Translations under genes and position numbers: made by a program
The notes under the pieces: model-generated
Seen by the model: only the letters and a program-made list of their open reading frames with translations
What the model was told of the DNA's origin: nothing
Databases searched by the model: none
NCBI RefSeq assembly: GCF_900172355.1
Contig: NZ_FWFZ01000004.1
Location: forward strand, 1-64,000
Reading direction: 5' to 3'
Source: Roseisalinus antarcticus
GTDB taxonomy: Bacteria > Pseudomonadota > Alphaproteobacteria > Rhodobacterales > Rhodobacteraceae
Length of the DNA stretch: 64,000 nucleotides
Shown here: piece after piece, positions 55,342 to 64,000 of the stretch
Position numbering within the stretch: the stretch's first letter is position 1
How the letters are laid out: every line of letters starts with the position of its first letter

Positions 55342-55459
55342 CGTGTCCCCCGGGGTCTGGCCGCGGACGATACCGGCGGGCCTGATCGGGGAAAACCCCT
55401 CAATCGTTGCCCCCGCCCCCCGCGACCGCTATCGGGGGGAGGCGACAGGGAGGACATCA

Positions 55460-57715
55460 ATGGCCAAGGCCCGCATCACGCGCGAAGACGCGCTGATTTT
55501 TCACCGAGAACCGACCCCCGGCAAATGGGAGGTGCAGGCCACCGTTCCGATGATGACCCAGCGCGACCTGTCGCTGGCCTATTCCCCCGGCGTGGCGGTG
55601 CCCTGCGAGGATATCCACGAGACCCCCGAGCTGGCCTACGATTACACCAACAAGGGCAACCTGGTGGCCGTGATCTCCAACGGCACGGCGGTGCTGGGGC
55701 TCGGCAACATCGGCGCCCTCGCGTCAAAGCCGGTGATGGAGGGCAAGTCCGTCCTGTTCAAACGGTTCGCCGACGTGAACTCCATCGACATCGAGCTGGC
55801 GACCGAGGACCCGCACGCCTTCTGCGAGGCGGTCAAGCTGATGGGGCCGACCTTCGGGGGCATCAACCTCGAGGATATCAAGGCGCCCGAATGTTTCATC
55901 ATCGAGCAGCGTCTGAAGGAAGAGATGGATATCCCCGTCTTCCACGACGACCAGCACGGCACCGCCGTGATCTGTGCGGCCGGGCTGATGAACGCGCTGC
56001 ACCTCTCGGGCAAGAAGATCGAGGACGTGCGCATCGTGCTGAACGGTGCGGGGGCGGCGGGGATCGCCTGTATCGAATTGCTGAAATCCATGGGGGCGCG
56101 GCACGACAATTGCATCGTCTGCGACACCAAGGGCGTGATCTACCAGGGCCGCACCGAGGGCATGAATCAGTGGAAATCGGCCCATGCCGTCGCCACCGAC
56201 CTGCGCAGCCTCGAAGAGGCGATGGACGGCGCGGATGTCTTCCTCGGGGTCTCGGTCCGGGGCGCGGTCACGCCCGCGATGGTCGAAAGCATGGCCGACA
56301 ACCCGGTCATTTTCGCCATGGCCAACCCCGACCCCGAGATCACGCCGGAAGAGGCCCATGCCGTGCGCGTCGATGCCATCGTCGCCACCGGCCGGTCGGA
56401 TTATCCCAACCAGGTCAACAACGTGCTGGGCTTTCCCTATCTCTTCCGCGGGGCGCTCGACATCCACGCCCGGGCGATCAACGACGAGATGAAGCTCGCC
56501 TGCGCCGCCGCCCTCGCCGAGCTGGCACGCGAGGAGGTGCCCGACGAGGTGGCCGTCGCCTATGGTCGCAAGCTGACCTTCGGGCGCGATTACATCATCC
56601 CGACGCCGTTCGACCCGCGGCTGATCCACCGGATCCCGCCCGCCGTCGCCAAGGCCGGGATGAAGACCGGGGTGGCGCGCCGTCCGATCATCGACATGGA
56701 GGCCTACGAGACCGCGCTGAAAGGCCGGATGGACCCGACCGCCAGCATTCTGCGGGGCATCAACGACCGGGCCCGCGCGGCGCAGGCGACGATCCTGTTC
56801 TCCGAGGGGGACGATCCGCGCGTTTTGCGCGCCGCCGTCGCCTATCAGCGCAACGGCTTCGGTCGGGCGTTGGTCGTCGGCCGCGAGGCGGATGTGAAGG
56901 CCAAGCTAGAGGCCGAGGGGCTGGCCGATGCCGTGCGCGAGCTTGTCGTGGTGAACGCCGCCAACACCGAATACCTGGAGACCTACAAGGCGTTTCTCTA
57001 TCACCGGCTGCAGCGCAAGGGTCACGACCAGCAGGACGTCCACCGCCTTGCCGCCCGGGATCGGCATGTGTTTTCGGCCCTGATGCTGGCCCATGGCCAT
57101 GTGGACGGGATGGTGACGGGGGCGACGCGCAAGTCCGCCCATGTCCTCGAATCGATCAACCACGTATTCGACGCCGGGCCCCATGACGGGGCGGTCGGCG
57201 TCTCGGCCGTGATCGCGCGGGGGCGGATCGTGCTGATCGCCGACACTTTGGTGCATGAATGGCCGGACGAGAACGACCTGGCCGACATCGCCGAGCGCGG
57301 CGCCTCGGTGGCCCGCGCCCTGGGGCTGGAGCCGCGCGTGGCCTTCGTCAGCTTCTCGACATTCGGCTATCCGGTCTCGGAGCGGGCCGAAAAGATGCAC
57401 CGGGCGCCGAAGGTGCTCGACGCGCGCGGGGTGGATTTCGAATACGAGGGCGAGATGGCCGTGGATGTGGCGCTGAACCCGCGCTCGGCCGAGGCCTATC
57501 CGTTCTCGCGGCTGACCGGGCCGGCGAACGTGCTGGTGGTGCCGGCGCGGCACTCGGCCTCGATCTCGGTCAAGCTGATGCAGGAGATGGGCGGCGCGAC
57601 GGTCATCGGCCCGATCCTGGCCGGTGTGCACAAGCCGATCCAGATCTGCTCGACCGTGTCGACGGTGAACGATATCCTCAACATGGCCGTGATCGCGGCC
57701 TGCAACCTGGACTGA
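55460..57715 (+). CDS. maeB: NADP-dependent malic enzyme (malic-phosphotransacetylase fusion)
   Basis: Decarboxylates malate to pyruvate with NADP. The 751-aa protein is the long MaeB form: an N-terminal malic enzyme part (SLAYSPGVAVPCEDI, FNDDxQGT-like FHDDQHGTAVI, and NAD(P) site LNGAGAAGIA), then a C-terminal phosphotransacetylase-like domain (residues about 440-750; ATILFSEGDDPRVLRAA) that senses acetyl-CoA or has lost activity. The Shine-Dalgarno GGGAGG lies 8 nt before ATG 55460. The sugar kinase gene follows after 4 nt. Confidence 0.96.
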   Translation: MAKARITREDALIFHREPTPGKWEVQATVPMMTQRDLSLAYSPGVAVPCEDIHETPELAYDYTNKGNLVAVISNGTAVLGLGNIGALASKPVMEGKSVLFKRFADVNSIDIELATEDPHAFCEAVKLMGPTFGGINLEDIKAPECFIIEQRLKEEMDIPVFHDDQHGTAVICAAGLMNALHLSGKKIEDVRIVLNGAGAAGIACIELLKSMGARHDNCIVCDTKGVIYQGRTEGMNQWKSAHAVATDLRSLEEAMDGADVFLGVSVRGAVTPAMVESMADNPVIFAMANPDPEITPEEAHAVRVDAIVATGRSDYPNQVNNVLGFPYLFRGALDIHARAINDEMKLACAAALAELAREEVPDEVAVAYGRKLTFGRDYIIPTPFDPRLIHRIPPAVAKAGMKTGVARRPIIDMEAYETALKGRMDPTASILRGINDRARAAQATILFSEGDDPRVLRAAVAYQRNGFGRALVVGREADVKAKLEAEGLADAVRELVVVNAANTEYLETYKAFLYHRLQRKGHDQQDVHRLAARDRHVFSALMLAHGHVDGMVTGATRKSAHVLESINHVFDAGPHDGAVGVSAVIARGRIVLIADTLVHEWPDENDLADIAERGASVARALGLEPRVAFVSFSTFGYPVSERAEKMHRAPKVLDARGVDFEYEGEMAVDVALNPRSAEAYPFSRLTGPANVLVVPARHSASISVKLMQEMGGATVIGPILAGVHKPIQICSTVSTVNDILNMAVIAACNLD

Positions 57716-57719
57716 CGCC

Positions 57720-58586
57720 ATGGCTGTCTGGAACCTTGGGTCCATCAACGAGGACATCGTCTATTCCGTGCCCCATATCCCGGCGGCGGGAGAGACGCTC
57801 GCGGCGACAGACAAGCGGCACTATCTCGGCGGAAAAGGCACGAACATGTCCGTCGCGCTGGCCCGCGCCGGGGCACAGGTCAAACACATCGGGGCCGTTG
57901 GCGAGGACGGCGGCTGGATCCTGCTGAAGCTTGCGGAATACGGTGTCGACACGCGGTTCATCGGCAAGGTCGCCCACGGCACGGGTCACGCGATCATTAC
58001 CGTCGACAGCCAGGGCGAGAACGCGATCACGCTCTGGCCCGGGGCGAATGCGGAGGTGCCGCTGGACATGGTGCAGCTTGCCCTGTCCGAGGCGCGGACG
58101 GGCGACTGGTTCGTCACCCAGAACGAGACCAACCTGCAGGAGGAATCGGCCCGCATCGCGCGCGACCTCGGCCTGCGGGTGGCCTATGCCGCCGCGCCGT
58201 TCGAGGCGGCCGCGGCCCGGGCCATGCTGCCAATGACCGACCTACTTGTCCTGAACGCGGTCGAGGCAGAGCAATTGCGGTCGGCAACCGGGCAGGGGCC
58301 GGCCGAACTGCCGGTAGAACATGTCATCGTGACGCTCGGGTCGAAAGGGTGCGACTGGGTTACCGCGCAGGACACCCACCATTTCGACGCGATCCCGGTG
58401 ACGCCGGTGGATACGACCGGGGCGGGCGACACCTTCACCGGCTACGTGCTGGCCGGGCTTGACCGGGGCATGCCGATGGCCCAGGCGATCGGTCTGGCGA
58501 CCCGGGCCGCCGCCCTCATGGTCACCCGGCACGGCACGTCGGACGTGATCCCGGATCTTGCAGAAGTGCAGGCCTTTCGACCCTGA
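57720..58586 (+). CDS. PfkB-family sugar kinase (ribokinase-like)
   Basis: A 288-aa carbohydrate kinase. It shows the first PfkB signature GGKGTNMSVALARAGAQV, and the catalytic second signature DTTGAGDTFTGYVLAGL with the base Asp. Ribokinase is the closest match by eye, but other sugars are possible. It starts 4 nt after maeB, so the two are probably co-transcribed, which is an uncommon pair. It converges on bchO. Confidence 0.88.
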   Translation: MAVWNLGSINEDIVYSVPHIPAAGETLAATDKRHYLGGKGTNMSVALARAGAQVKHIGAVGEDGGWILLKLAEYGVDTRFIGKVAHGTGHAIITVDSQGENAITLWPGANAEVPLDMVQLALSEARTGDWFVTQNETNLQEESARIARDLGLRVAYAAAPFEAAAARAMLPMTDLLVLNAVEAEQLRSATGQGPAELPVEHVIVTLGSKGCDWVTAQDTHHFDAIPVTPVDTTGAGDTFTGYVLAGLDRGMPMAQAIGLATRAAALMVTRHGTSDVIPDLAEVQAFRP

Positions 58587-58601
58587 CCCGGCGCAACCGC
58601 G

Positions 58602-59441
58602 CTAGACCTGAGCGCGGATCCAGTCGGCAACGCGCTCTGGCGCTTCCTCGTGCATGAGGTGACCCAGCCCCTCCCATTCCGTGATCTCGCAATCCGGCAA
58701 CCGACTGGCGGCCTTGCGGACCGAGGCGGGCAGCACCGCCCTGTCGTTCTGCCCCACGAGGAACCGGACCGGGGACGTGATACGCCCGAGCCGCGCCAGA
58801 AGCCCGTCGAGCGACCATTGCGACATCATCGTCAGGGTCGCGTCCACATGGGCCCTGTCGGTGGTCAGCCGATGGTAGAGGGCCTCGCCCTCGGGGTCGA
58901 GAATCGACCCTGTTCCGGCCAAAAGGCGCTTGACCGTCCGCCGGGACGAGGTCGCGGTGAAGATCGACGCGGACAGCGGGTTGAGCGCGAGGACCTTGGC
59001 CATGATCGGGAAAAGCCAACCCGCGACCCCGTCGAAGTTCATCAGCGCCGGGTTGATCCCGATCACCGGCACGGGTGTCGACAGGGCCATGCGCAGGGCG
59101 ATCGCCGCCCCGGCGGAATGGCCGACGATCACGTCCGGCCGCAGATCCTCGGCCACGAGGAGCGCCGAGAGATCCTCGGCCATCGCGTCCAGCCCGCAGC
59201 GTTGCCGGGCACCCAGCGCGGACAGCCCCTGGCCCGGAAGGTCGATGGCCACGACCCTGTGCGTCTGCATCAACAAGGGAAAGACGCCGCGCCAGCTTTG
59301 TGTCGCCCCGCCGGCGCCATGAACAAGCAGGATGGTACCACCGGAGCCGGCCTCCTGCACATGCCAGCGGTGGGGGCGGCACAGCACTTGCCGCGAATAC
59401 CGGGTCAGCGGCCAGGTCTCCGCATCCTGCGGCCAGCGCAT
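58602..59441 (-). CDS. bchO: Magnesium chelatase-associated alpha/beta hydrolase BchO
   Basis: A 279-aa alpha/beta-hydrolase encoded with the Mg-chelatase subunits in purple bacteria; its exact role in bacteriochlorophyll synthesis is not settled. The oxyanion-hole segment HGAGGATQSW, the nucleophile elbow GHSAGAAIA (Ser at about residue 97) and the late His in GLGHLMHEEAPERV are present. ATG 59441 is 2 nt past the bchD stop. It is the last gene of the minus-strand unit crtA-bchI-bchD-bchO. Confidence 0.92.
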   Translation of the reverse strand: MRWPQDAETWPLTRYSRQVLCRPHRWHVQEAGSGGTILLVHGAGGATQSWRGVFPLLMQTHRVVAIDLPGQGLSALGARQRCGLDAMAEDLSALLVAEDLRPDVIVGHSAGAAIALRMALSTPVPVIGINPALMNFDGVAGWLFPIMAKVLALNPLSASIFTATSSRRTVKRLLAGTGSILDPEGEALYHRLTTDRAHVDATLTMMSQWSLDGLLARLGRITSPVRFLVGQNDRAVLPASVRKAASRLPDCEITEWEGLGHLMHEEAPERVADWIRAQV

Positions 59442-59443
59442 GG

Positions 59444-61117
59444 TCAGTCGCCAAGCGCGGCAGAGACGGCGGCAGAGAGCCTTTCGGCATTGGCGCGGGG
59501 CAGCGCCAGATACCGCGCACCCATCACGTCGGCGAGCGTCGCAAGGCTCCGTTCCGGCCGGTTTCCGCAATCCAGAACCAGCCCCTCGATCCTCGAAGCC
59601 CGCGCGATCCGGGCGATCTTCTCGGCATCGGCGGCGGCCTGCTTGCGGTCGGCAGAGCCGTCCAGCGCGATATTCGCCCGCCCGTCCGTCAGCACGCAGA
59701 TCGTCGGCGACATGCCCCGGCGGCGGGCGGCCTCGGCTTCGGCCATGGCGGTTTGCAGGCCCGCGGCAAGCGGGGTGCCGCCGCCGCCCGGCAGTTCCGC
59801 CAGCCGGCGCTTGGTCTGGACCAGAGAGCGGGTGGGCGGCAACAGGACCTCGGACGCGGTGCCGCGAAAGGCGATGAGAGAGACATAGTCCCGCCGCGCA
59901 TAGGCCTCGCCCAGCAGCAGCTCGATCGCCCCCTTCGCCTCGGCCAGCCGGGCGAGCGCGGCGGAGCCCGACGCATCGACGGCAAAGATCAGCACCCGGT
60001 CGGAGCGGTCCTCGTAGCGTTTCAGCCGGATGTCGGAGGCGCGGATGTGCAGCCCGTCGCGCACCGCGGCGGTCTCGGCCCGCATCCGCTGCCAGGGGGC
60101 GGCGGTGCGCAGGGTGCCGACCAGGTCGACCCGGGCGCCGTTGCCCGGCCGGCCGGGGCGCGAGGGCAGGGGCCGGCCGCGCCGGTTGCCCTTCTGGACC
60201 GCGCCGGCGCCCGATCCCCTGGCCCCGCGCAGGGCCCTTGCCTGAAGCTGGTCGAGCAGATCAGGCGGTAACAGAGCCGAAACAGCCTCCAGCAGAAGCT
60301 CCTGCGGGATCTCGAGCGAGTCCTGGTCCGGCGTCTCTTCGGCGCCGTCGCCGTCGTCGGGCGGGGGCGGCTCGGGGCTTTCGGTCTCGGTGTCCTCGTC
60401 CCGCTCGGGGATGCGGGTGGCGCGGTGTGCCAGGACCATCGCGCAGGCGACCTCGACATCGGCGGCGGCCAGGGGCGCGTCGCGCAGGGCCGCATGGGCA
60501 CGGGCGGCGCGGATCGCGAACATCGGCGCGCGCAGACCGTCGACACCGAAGGCGACGGCAAGTTCGGCGGTCTGCCGATGCAGGTCCAGCGTGACCATGG
60601 TCTGCGCCAGCCGGGCCCGCGCCTCGGCCAGGTCGGGGGCGTCCAGCGGGGCGCGGGTCTCGGCAAGGGTCGCGCCCTCCAGGTCCACGCGAAAGGCCAC
60701 GCGGTCGGCGAGGGTGGGAGAGCAGGCCTCGTCCGGCTCCGCCCCTTCGTCGAGCGCGATCAGCATGTGTCCCGCCTCACGGTCCATGCAGCCGGCCAGC
60801 CGTGCGGCGAGGCCGGGGGGGCAGCGTTCGGCCATGCTCAGAAGCAGTGTCGAGGGGGTCGTCAACAGACCCTGTTCCTGCACGATCGTGCCCGCGGCGA
60901 GGGTCGCGGCCAGGTCGAGCCCGCCATAAAGCGCCTCGTCGCTGACCTGCGGATGCAGCCGGGTGAGGGGCAGGGGCAGGCGCGACAGGCGCCCGACGAC
61001 GGCGTCCCGCACGAAGCCCGAGCGCGCCCGCAGGACAAGTCCGCCCAGCCCCGGGTCGATGGCGACCAGGTCCAGCGCCAGGGCCGCGTGGAACAGGGGC
61101 GAGGCGAAATCAGGCAA
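59444..61117 (-). CDS. bchD: Magnesium chelatase subunit D
   Basis: Part of the BchHID complex that inserts Mg2+ into protoporphyrin IX, the first committed step to bacteriochlorophyll. The 557-aa protein has a degenerate AAA+ N-terminal domain, an acidic Pro-rich linker (residues about 230-265, PEPPPPDDGDGAEE) and a C-terminal von Willebrand A domain with the MIDAS motif DASGSAALAR and VLTDGRANI. It overlaps bchI by 8 nt. Confidence 0.96.
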   Translation of the reverse strand: MPDFASPLFHAALALDLVAIDPGLGGLVLRARSGFVRDAVVGRLSRLPLPLTRLHPQVSDEALYGGLDLAATLAAGTIVQEQGLLTTPSTLLLSMAERCPPGLAARLAGCMDREAGHMLIALDEGAEPDEACSPTLADRVAFRVDLEGATLAETRAPLDAPDLAEARARLAQTMVTLDLHRQTAELAVAFGVDGLRAPMFAIRAARAHAALRDAPLAAADVEVACAMVLAHRATRIPERDEDTETESPEPPPPDDGDGAEETPDQDSLEIPQELLLEAVSALLPPDLLDQLQARALRGARGSGAGAVQKGNRRGRPLPSRPGRPGNGARVDLVGTLRTAAPWQRMRAETAAVRDGLHIRASDIRLKRYEDRSDRVLIFAVDASGSAALARLAEAKGAIELLLGEAYARRDYVSLIAFRGTASEVLLPPTRSLVQTKRRLAELPGGGGTPLAAGLQTAMAEAEAARRRGMSPTICVLTDGRANIALDGSADRKQAAADAEKIARIARASRIEGLVLDCGNRPERSLATLADVMGARYLALPRANAERLSAAVSAALGD

Positions 61118-62114
61118 AGACTTCTTCCACGACGCGCTCCACCCGGGTGCCGCTTCCGGCCTCGTCCAGCGGATCGCGCCGCAGCCTGTGGCGCAGCGCC
61201 ATGGCGGCCACGTCGCGCACGTGTTTCCGGGTCAGCGCGGTATCGTCGCGCCAGGCGGCATAGGCCCGCGCGGCCTTCAGCAACGTCAACTCACCGCGCA
61301 GCCCGTCGGCCCCGAGCGCCACGCAGAGCGTCGCCACATCGGTCAGGGTCTCGTCGGGCGTGTCCAGCTTCTTCAGCGCCTTGCGTCCGGTCAGAATACG
61401 CTCGCGGATCGCGGCGTCCTCGGCCTGCCATCGCAGCATGAAGGCGGCATGGTCCCGGTCATAGGCGTCGCGCCGCTTGAGCACTTCGACCCGGCTTTCG
61501 ATATCGGGCGGAGAGCCGACTTCGACCGACAGGCCGAACCGGTCCAGAAGCTGCGGCCGCAGTTCGCCTTCTTCGGGGTTGCCCGAGCCGACCAGAACGA
61601 ACCGCGCGGCGTGGCGGATCGAGAGGCCCTCGCGCTCCACGACGTTCTCGCCGGACTGGGCCACGTCAAGCAGCAGGTCGACGATGTGATCCTCCAGCAG
61701 GTTGACCTCGTCGATATAGAGATAGCCTCGGTTCGCCTTGGCCAGCAGACCGGGCTGAAACGCCTTTTCACCCCGGGTCAGGGCCGCCTCGATATCCAAC
61801 GCGCCGGTCACCCGGTCTTCGGTCACCCCGAGTGGCAAATCGACCACCGGCGTGGGGGCTTCGCTGACGGTTTTCGTCTCTAACACGGCCCAATCGGGCA
61901 CGTCCTCCGGCCGCTCGGCGTTCACCGGGCAGCCCTCGACCCGCAGGATCGGCGGCAGCAGGGCGGCGAGCGCACGCACGGCAGTGGATTTGCCGGTGCC
62001 GCGATCGCCGAAGACCAGGACGCCGCCGATGGACGGGTCGATCGCCGTCAGGATCAGGGACAGTTTCATGTCGTCCTGGCCAACGATGGCCGAGAAGGGG
62101 AAAGGCGCTTTCAT
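61110..62114 (-). CDS. bchI: Magnesium chelatase ATPase subunit I
   Basis: The AAA+ motor of Mg chelatase. The 334-aa protein has FSAIVGQDDMKLSLIL, Walker A GDRGTGKST (about residues 36-44), Walker B LYIDEVNLLEDH, and VGSGNPEEGELRPQLLDRFG with the arginine finger region. ATG 62114 overlaps the crtA stop. It belongs to the PpsR/RegA-type regulated photosynthesis cluster. Confidence 0.98.
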   Translation of the reverse strand: MKAPFPFSAIVGQDDMKLSLILTAIDPSIGGVLVFGDRGTGKSTAVRALAALLPPILRVEGCPVNAERPEDVPDWAVLETKTVSEAPTPVVDLPLGVTEDRVTGALDIEAALTRGEKAFQPGLLAKANRGYLYIDEVNLLEDHIVDLLLDVAQSGENVVEREGLSIRHAARFVLVGSGNPEEGELRPQLLDRFGLSVEVGSPPDIESRVEVLKRRDAYDRDHAAFMLRWQAEDAAIRERILTGRKALKKLDTPDETLTDVATLCVALGADGLRGELTLLKAARAYAAWRDDTALTRKHVRDVAAMALRHRLRRDPLDEAGSGTRVERVVEEVFA

Positions 62115-62818
62115 GCGGCCTCCTTCTTTTCCGTGAGGGGAGAGACCCCGCCCCAGGTGCCGGCATCGCCGACGACCCGGAACCGGGCGTATAATTCTTC
62201 GCGAAACCAGTTGCCGTCGCGCACGGCGCGGATCGCGTCGGCATGGGGTCCGCGGCGGGCAAAGCGGGCCATCGCCTCGGCGTCGGGCCAGATCGAGAAG
62301 GTGACCTGCTGGAACCAGGGGACCTCGCCCACGCCGATCTTGAACATGACCTCGGGGTCGGCGCCGATCACCTTGCTGATCCCCGGGGTCCGCGCCCAGA
62401 AACGCAGCGCGGTGCGCGGCCGAATCGTCGCCCGGGTCAGCGCGGCGATGGGGCCGGTGCCGGTGGGGCTGGCCTCGGCAAAGGGGGTCACGCCGGACCA
62501 GTGGCCGCGCACCGACATGGTCGAAAGATACGCCGTCCAGTCCTCGGAGGCGCGCGCCCGCCAGCGGGCAAAGACCGGCGCGTCGCGGGTCTGTTCCTCG
62601 GCGGTCTCGCGGTCCGGCCAAGTGGCGAGGATGCCCCAGACGGCGGTGTTGGGCAGCGGCGTGAAGCCTTCGCCCACGCCCGAGCCGACCAGCTTCCAGA
62701 AGCCGATACCCGGTGTCCGCGCCATGGCCCGCCGCGCCAGGCCCATCTGGGTGAACACCCACGCCCGGTCGCGGATCCGGTCAAATCGAAACAGGCTGAG
62801 GGTCACGCAGGGCTGCAT
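62111..62818 (-). CDS. crtA: Spheroidene monooxygenase
   Basis: Adds a keto group to spheroidene to give spheroidenone in the presence of oxygen, a last step of the spheroidene pathway. The 235-aa protein has the family pattern VTLSLFRFD...WVFTQMG, and FWKLVGSGVGEGFTP, with VPWFQQVTFSIWPD later. ATG 62818 is the natural start. It is first in the minus-strand unit crtA-bchI-bchD-bchO and divergent from crtI, as in Rhodobacter. Confidence 0.93.
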   Translation of the reverse strand: MQPCVTLSLFRFDRIRDRAWVFTQMGLARRAMARTPGIGFWKLVGSGVGEGFTPLPNTAVWGILATWPDRETAEEQTRDAPVFARWRARASEDWTAYLSTMSVRGHWSGVTPFAEASPTGTGPIAALTRATIRPRTALRFWARTPGISKVIGADPEVMFKIGVGEVPWFQQVTFSIWPDAEAMARFARRGPHADAIRAVRDGNWFREELYARFRVVGDAGTWGGVSPLTEKKEAA

Positions 62819-62838
62819 GGATGGGGACTCGCGCAATG

Positions 62839-62856
62839 TGTCAACTAATTCTGACA
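62839..62856. promoter_or_regulatory. PpsR/CrtJ-type operator 1 (crtA-crtI intergenic)
   Basis: TGTCAACTAATTCTGACA fits TGT-N12-ACA, the site of the aerobic photosynthesis repressor PpsR/CrtJ. It lies 21 nt upstream of the crtA start codon. Confidence 0.82.
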
Positions 62857-62884
62857 GAATGGCCGCGCCTTGCAAAGGGAGTAT

Positions 62885-62927
62885 TGTCAGGTTGACACTT
62901 CGGGCCTACTGTCCACCCATGTTGACA
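62885..62927. promoter_or_regulatory. PpsR/CrtJ-type operator 2 overlapping the crtI start, plus a short half-site pair
   Basis: TGTCCACCCATGTTGACA (62910-62927) fits TGT-N12-ACA and covers the crtI start codon (ATG 62919-62921). Between the two full operators is a shorter palindrome, TGTCAGGTTGACA (62885-62897, N7), which may be a weak extra half-site. PpsR usually binds two operators cooperatively, which this spacing (71 bp start to start) would permit. Confidence 0.72.
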
Positions 62928-64000
62928 CATTTCCCCGATTCAGATGCCATCGTGATTGGCGCCGGTCTTGGCGGCCTGGCTTCGGCCATGCGCCTCGGCG
63001 CCAAGGGCTACCAGGTGACCGTTCTGGACAAGCTCGATCGCGCCGGCGGGCGCGGCTCCTCCATCACCAGGGACGGGCATCGTTTCGACCTTGGCCCGAC
63101 CATCGTGACATTCCCCGAGCTGCTGGAGGATCTGTGGCGGGCCTGCGGACGGGATTTCCACAAGGACGTGGACCTGCGCCCGCTCGATCCGTTCTACGAA
63201 ATCCGCTGGCCGGACGGATCCCGCTTTACCGCCTGTGGCGATACCGACCGGATGCTGGCAGAGGTGGCACGGCTGTCGCCGGGCGATGTGAAGGGCTACA
63301 AGAAGTTCCTCAAGGGCTCGAAAGACCGCTATGAAGTCGGGTTCGAGCGTCTGGGCCGCATTTCGATGCACAAGCTGATCGAGACCGTGAAGGTCCTGCC
63401 CGCCTTCGCGCGGCTGCGGGCCGACAGGTCGATCCTCGCGCACGCGCGGTCCTGCGTGAAGGACGAACGCCTGCGCATGGCGCTCAGCTTTCATCCGCTG
63501 TTCATCGGCGGCGACCCGATGCACGTGACCTCGATCTATGCGCTGGTCAGCCACCTCGAAAAAGAGTTCGGCGTGCATTACGCCATCGGCGGGGTCCAGG
63601 CGATTGCCGATGCCATGGTCCGCGTGATCGAAGGGCAGGGCGGCCGCGTGCACCTTGGGGTCGAAGTCGACGAGATCCTGGTGGAACAGAGCCACGCCAA
63701 GGGGGTCCGCCTTGCCGATGGCGAGACACTGGCGGCGCCGCTTGTCGTCAGCAATGCCGACGCCGGGCACACCTATTCCCGCCTGCTGCGCAACCATGCG
63801 AAACGGCGCTGGACCGATCGCAAGCTGGACCGCAGCCGCTGGTCCATGGGCCTGTTCGTCTGGTATTTCGGCACCGAAGGCACGCGCGACAAATGGCTGG
63901 ACGTCGGCCACCACACCATCATCAACGGCCCGCGCTACGAGGGGCTGCTGTCCGACATCTTCCTGCGCGGCAAGCTTTCGCAGGACATGAGCCTTTATCT
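62919..64000 (+). CDS. crtI: Phytoene desaturase, cut by the window end
   Basis: Introduces double bonds into phytoene (three steps to neurosporene in the spheroidene pathway), using bound FAD. About 360 residues are visible. The N-terminal dinucleotide-binding motif IVIGAGLGGLASAMRLGAKGY and the following LDKLDRAGGRGSSITRDGHRFDLGP are characteristic. The start ATG 62919 lies within a PpsR-like operator. The gene continues past 64000; crtB would be expected next. Confidence 0.95.
   Translation, partial: MLTHFPDSDAIVIGAGLGGLASAMRLGAKGYQVTVLDKLDRAGGRGSSITRDGHRFDLGPTIVTFPELLEDLWRACGRDFHKDVDLRPLDPFYEIRWPDGSRFTACGDTDRMLAEVARLSPGDVKGYKKFLKGSKDRYEVGFERLGRISMHKLIETVKVLPAFARLRADRSILAHARSCVKDERLRMALSFHPLFIGGDPMHVTSIYALVSHLEKEFGVHYAIGGVQAIADAMVRVIEGQGGRVHLGVEVDEILVEQSHAKGVRLADGETLAAPLVVSNADAGHTYSRLLRNHAKRRWTDRKLDRSRWSMGLFVWYFGTEGTRDKWLDVGHHTIINGPRYEGLLSDIFLRGKLSQDMSLY

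Noticed and set aside
53026-57186. Very long plus-strand open frame (1386 codons) across mutS and into maeB
   Set aside because: It is antisense to mutS and out of frame with maeB, and its composition (Arg/Pro/Gly-rich) is a high-GC shadow. The true genes have full family motifs.

Overview
The window looks like a chromosomal segment of a phototrophic alphaproteobacterium of the Rhodobacteraceae (Roseobacter/Rhodobacter group). The evidence is the high GC content, the RegB/SenC/RegA redox regulators, the Mic60-HemY pair beside hemD, the maf-aroE-coaE-dnaQ-secB and rho-mnmE-mnmG-rsmG-parA-parB strings, and the start of a photosynthesis gene cluster (bchO-bchD-bchI-crtA, divergent crtI) at the right end.

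Region 1 (about 1-6047) is a lower-GC accessory island. It holds a phage terminase large subunit in two overlapping ORFs, a type II restriction-modification pair whose nuclease gene appears frameshifted, an HNH nuclease, a complete tRNA-Thr(CGT), and a Panacea-domain gene next to an unknown gene. It ends inside a host tRNA-Thr(CGT) gene: the 5' half survives at 6025-6065, and its anticodon loop sits at the centre of a near-perfect dyad that looks like the core site of a tyrosine integrase. The 3' half of the host tRNA is not rebuilt on this side, and the island carries its own complete tRNA-Thr with the same anticodon loop. No integrase is visible; the other end lies outside the window.

Region 2 (6.1-41.1 kb) is core genome. 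It contains hemY-mic60-hemD; tsaD-gpsA-EVE; ahcY; a small secreted-protein gene broken by an in-frame amber codon; a YfbR-like HD hydrolase; a LysR regulator; regA-senC divergent from regB; a PAS protein; the tight run tsaE-amgK-murU-addB-addA followed by trxA; hslVU; an MFS transporter; smr-mltA-timA; fxsA; secB; and dnaQ-coaE-aroE-maf.

Region 3 (41.1-48.4 kb) looks like the replication origin and partition locus. The 520-bp gap between divergent maf and rho has an AT-rich block and several DnaA-box-like 9-mers. Downstream come rho, mnmE, mnmG, rsmG, parA and parB. Two perfect 16-bp parS palindromes lie inside coding sequence, one at the start of mnmG and one at the start of rsmG.

Region 4 (48.4-58.6 kb) carries hemW-rdgB-rph divergent from hrcA-grpE, then mutS, a fused malic enzyme (maeB) and a PfkB sugar kinase. 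Region 5 (58.6-64 kb) is the photosynthesis gene cluster: the Mg-chelatase genes bchO/bchD/bchI and crtA on the minus strand and crtI (cut by the window end) on the plus strand, with two TGT-N12-ACA PpsR-type boxes between them, one over the crtI start codon. RegB/RegA (redox) and the PpsR boxes (light/oxygen) suggest the cluster is controlled as in Rhodobacter.
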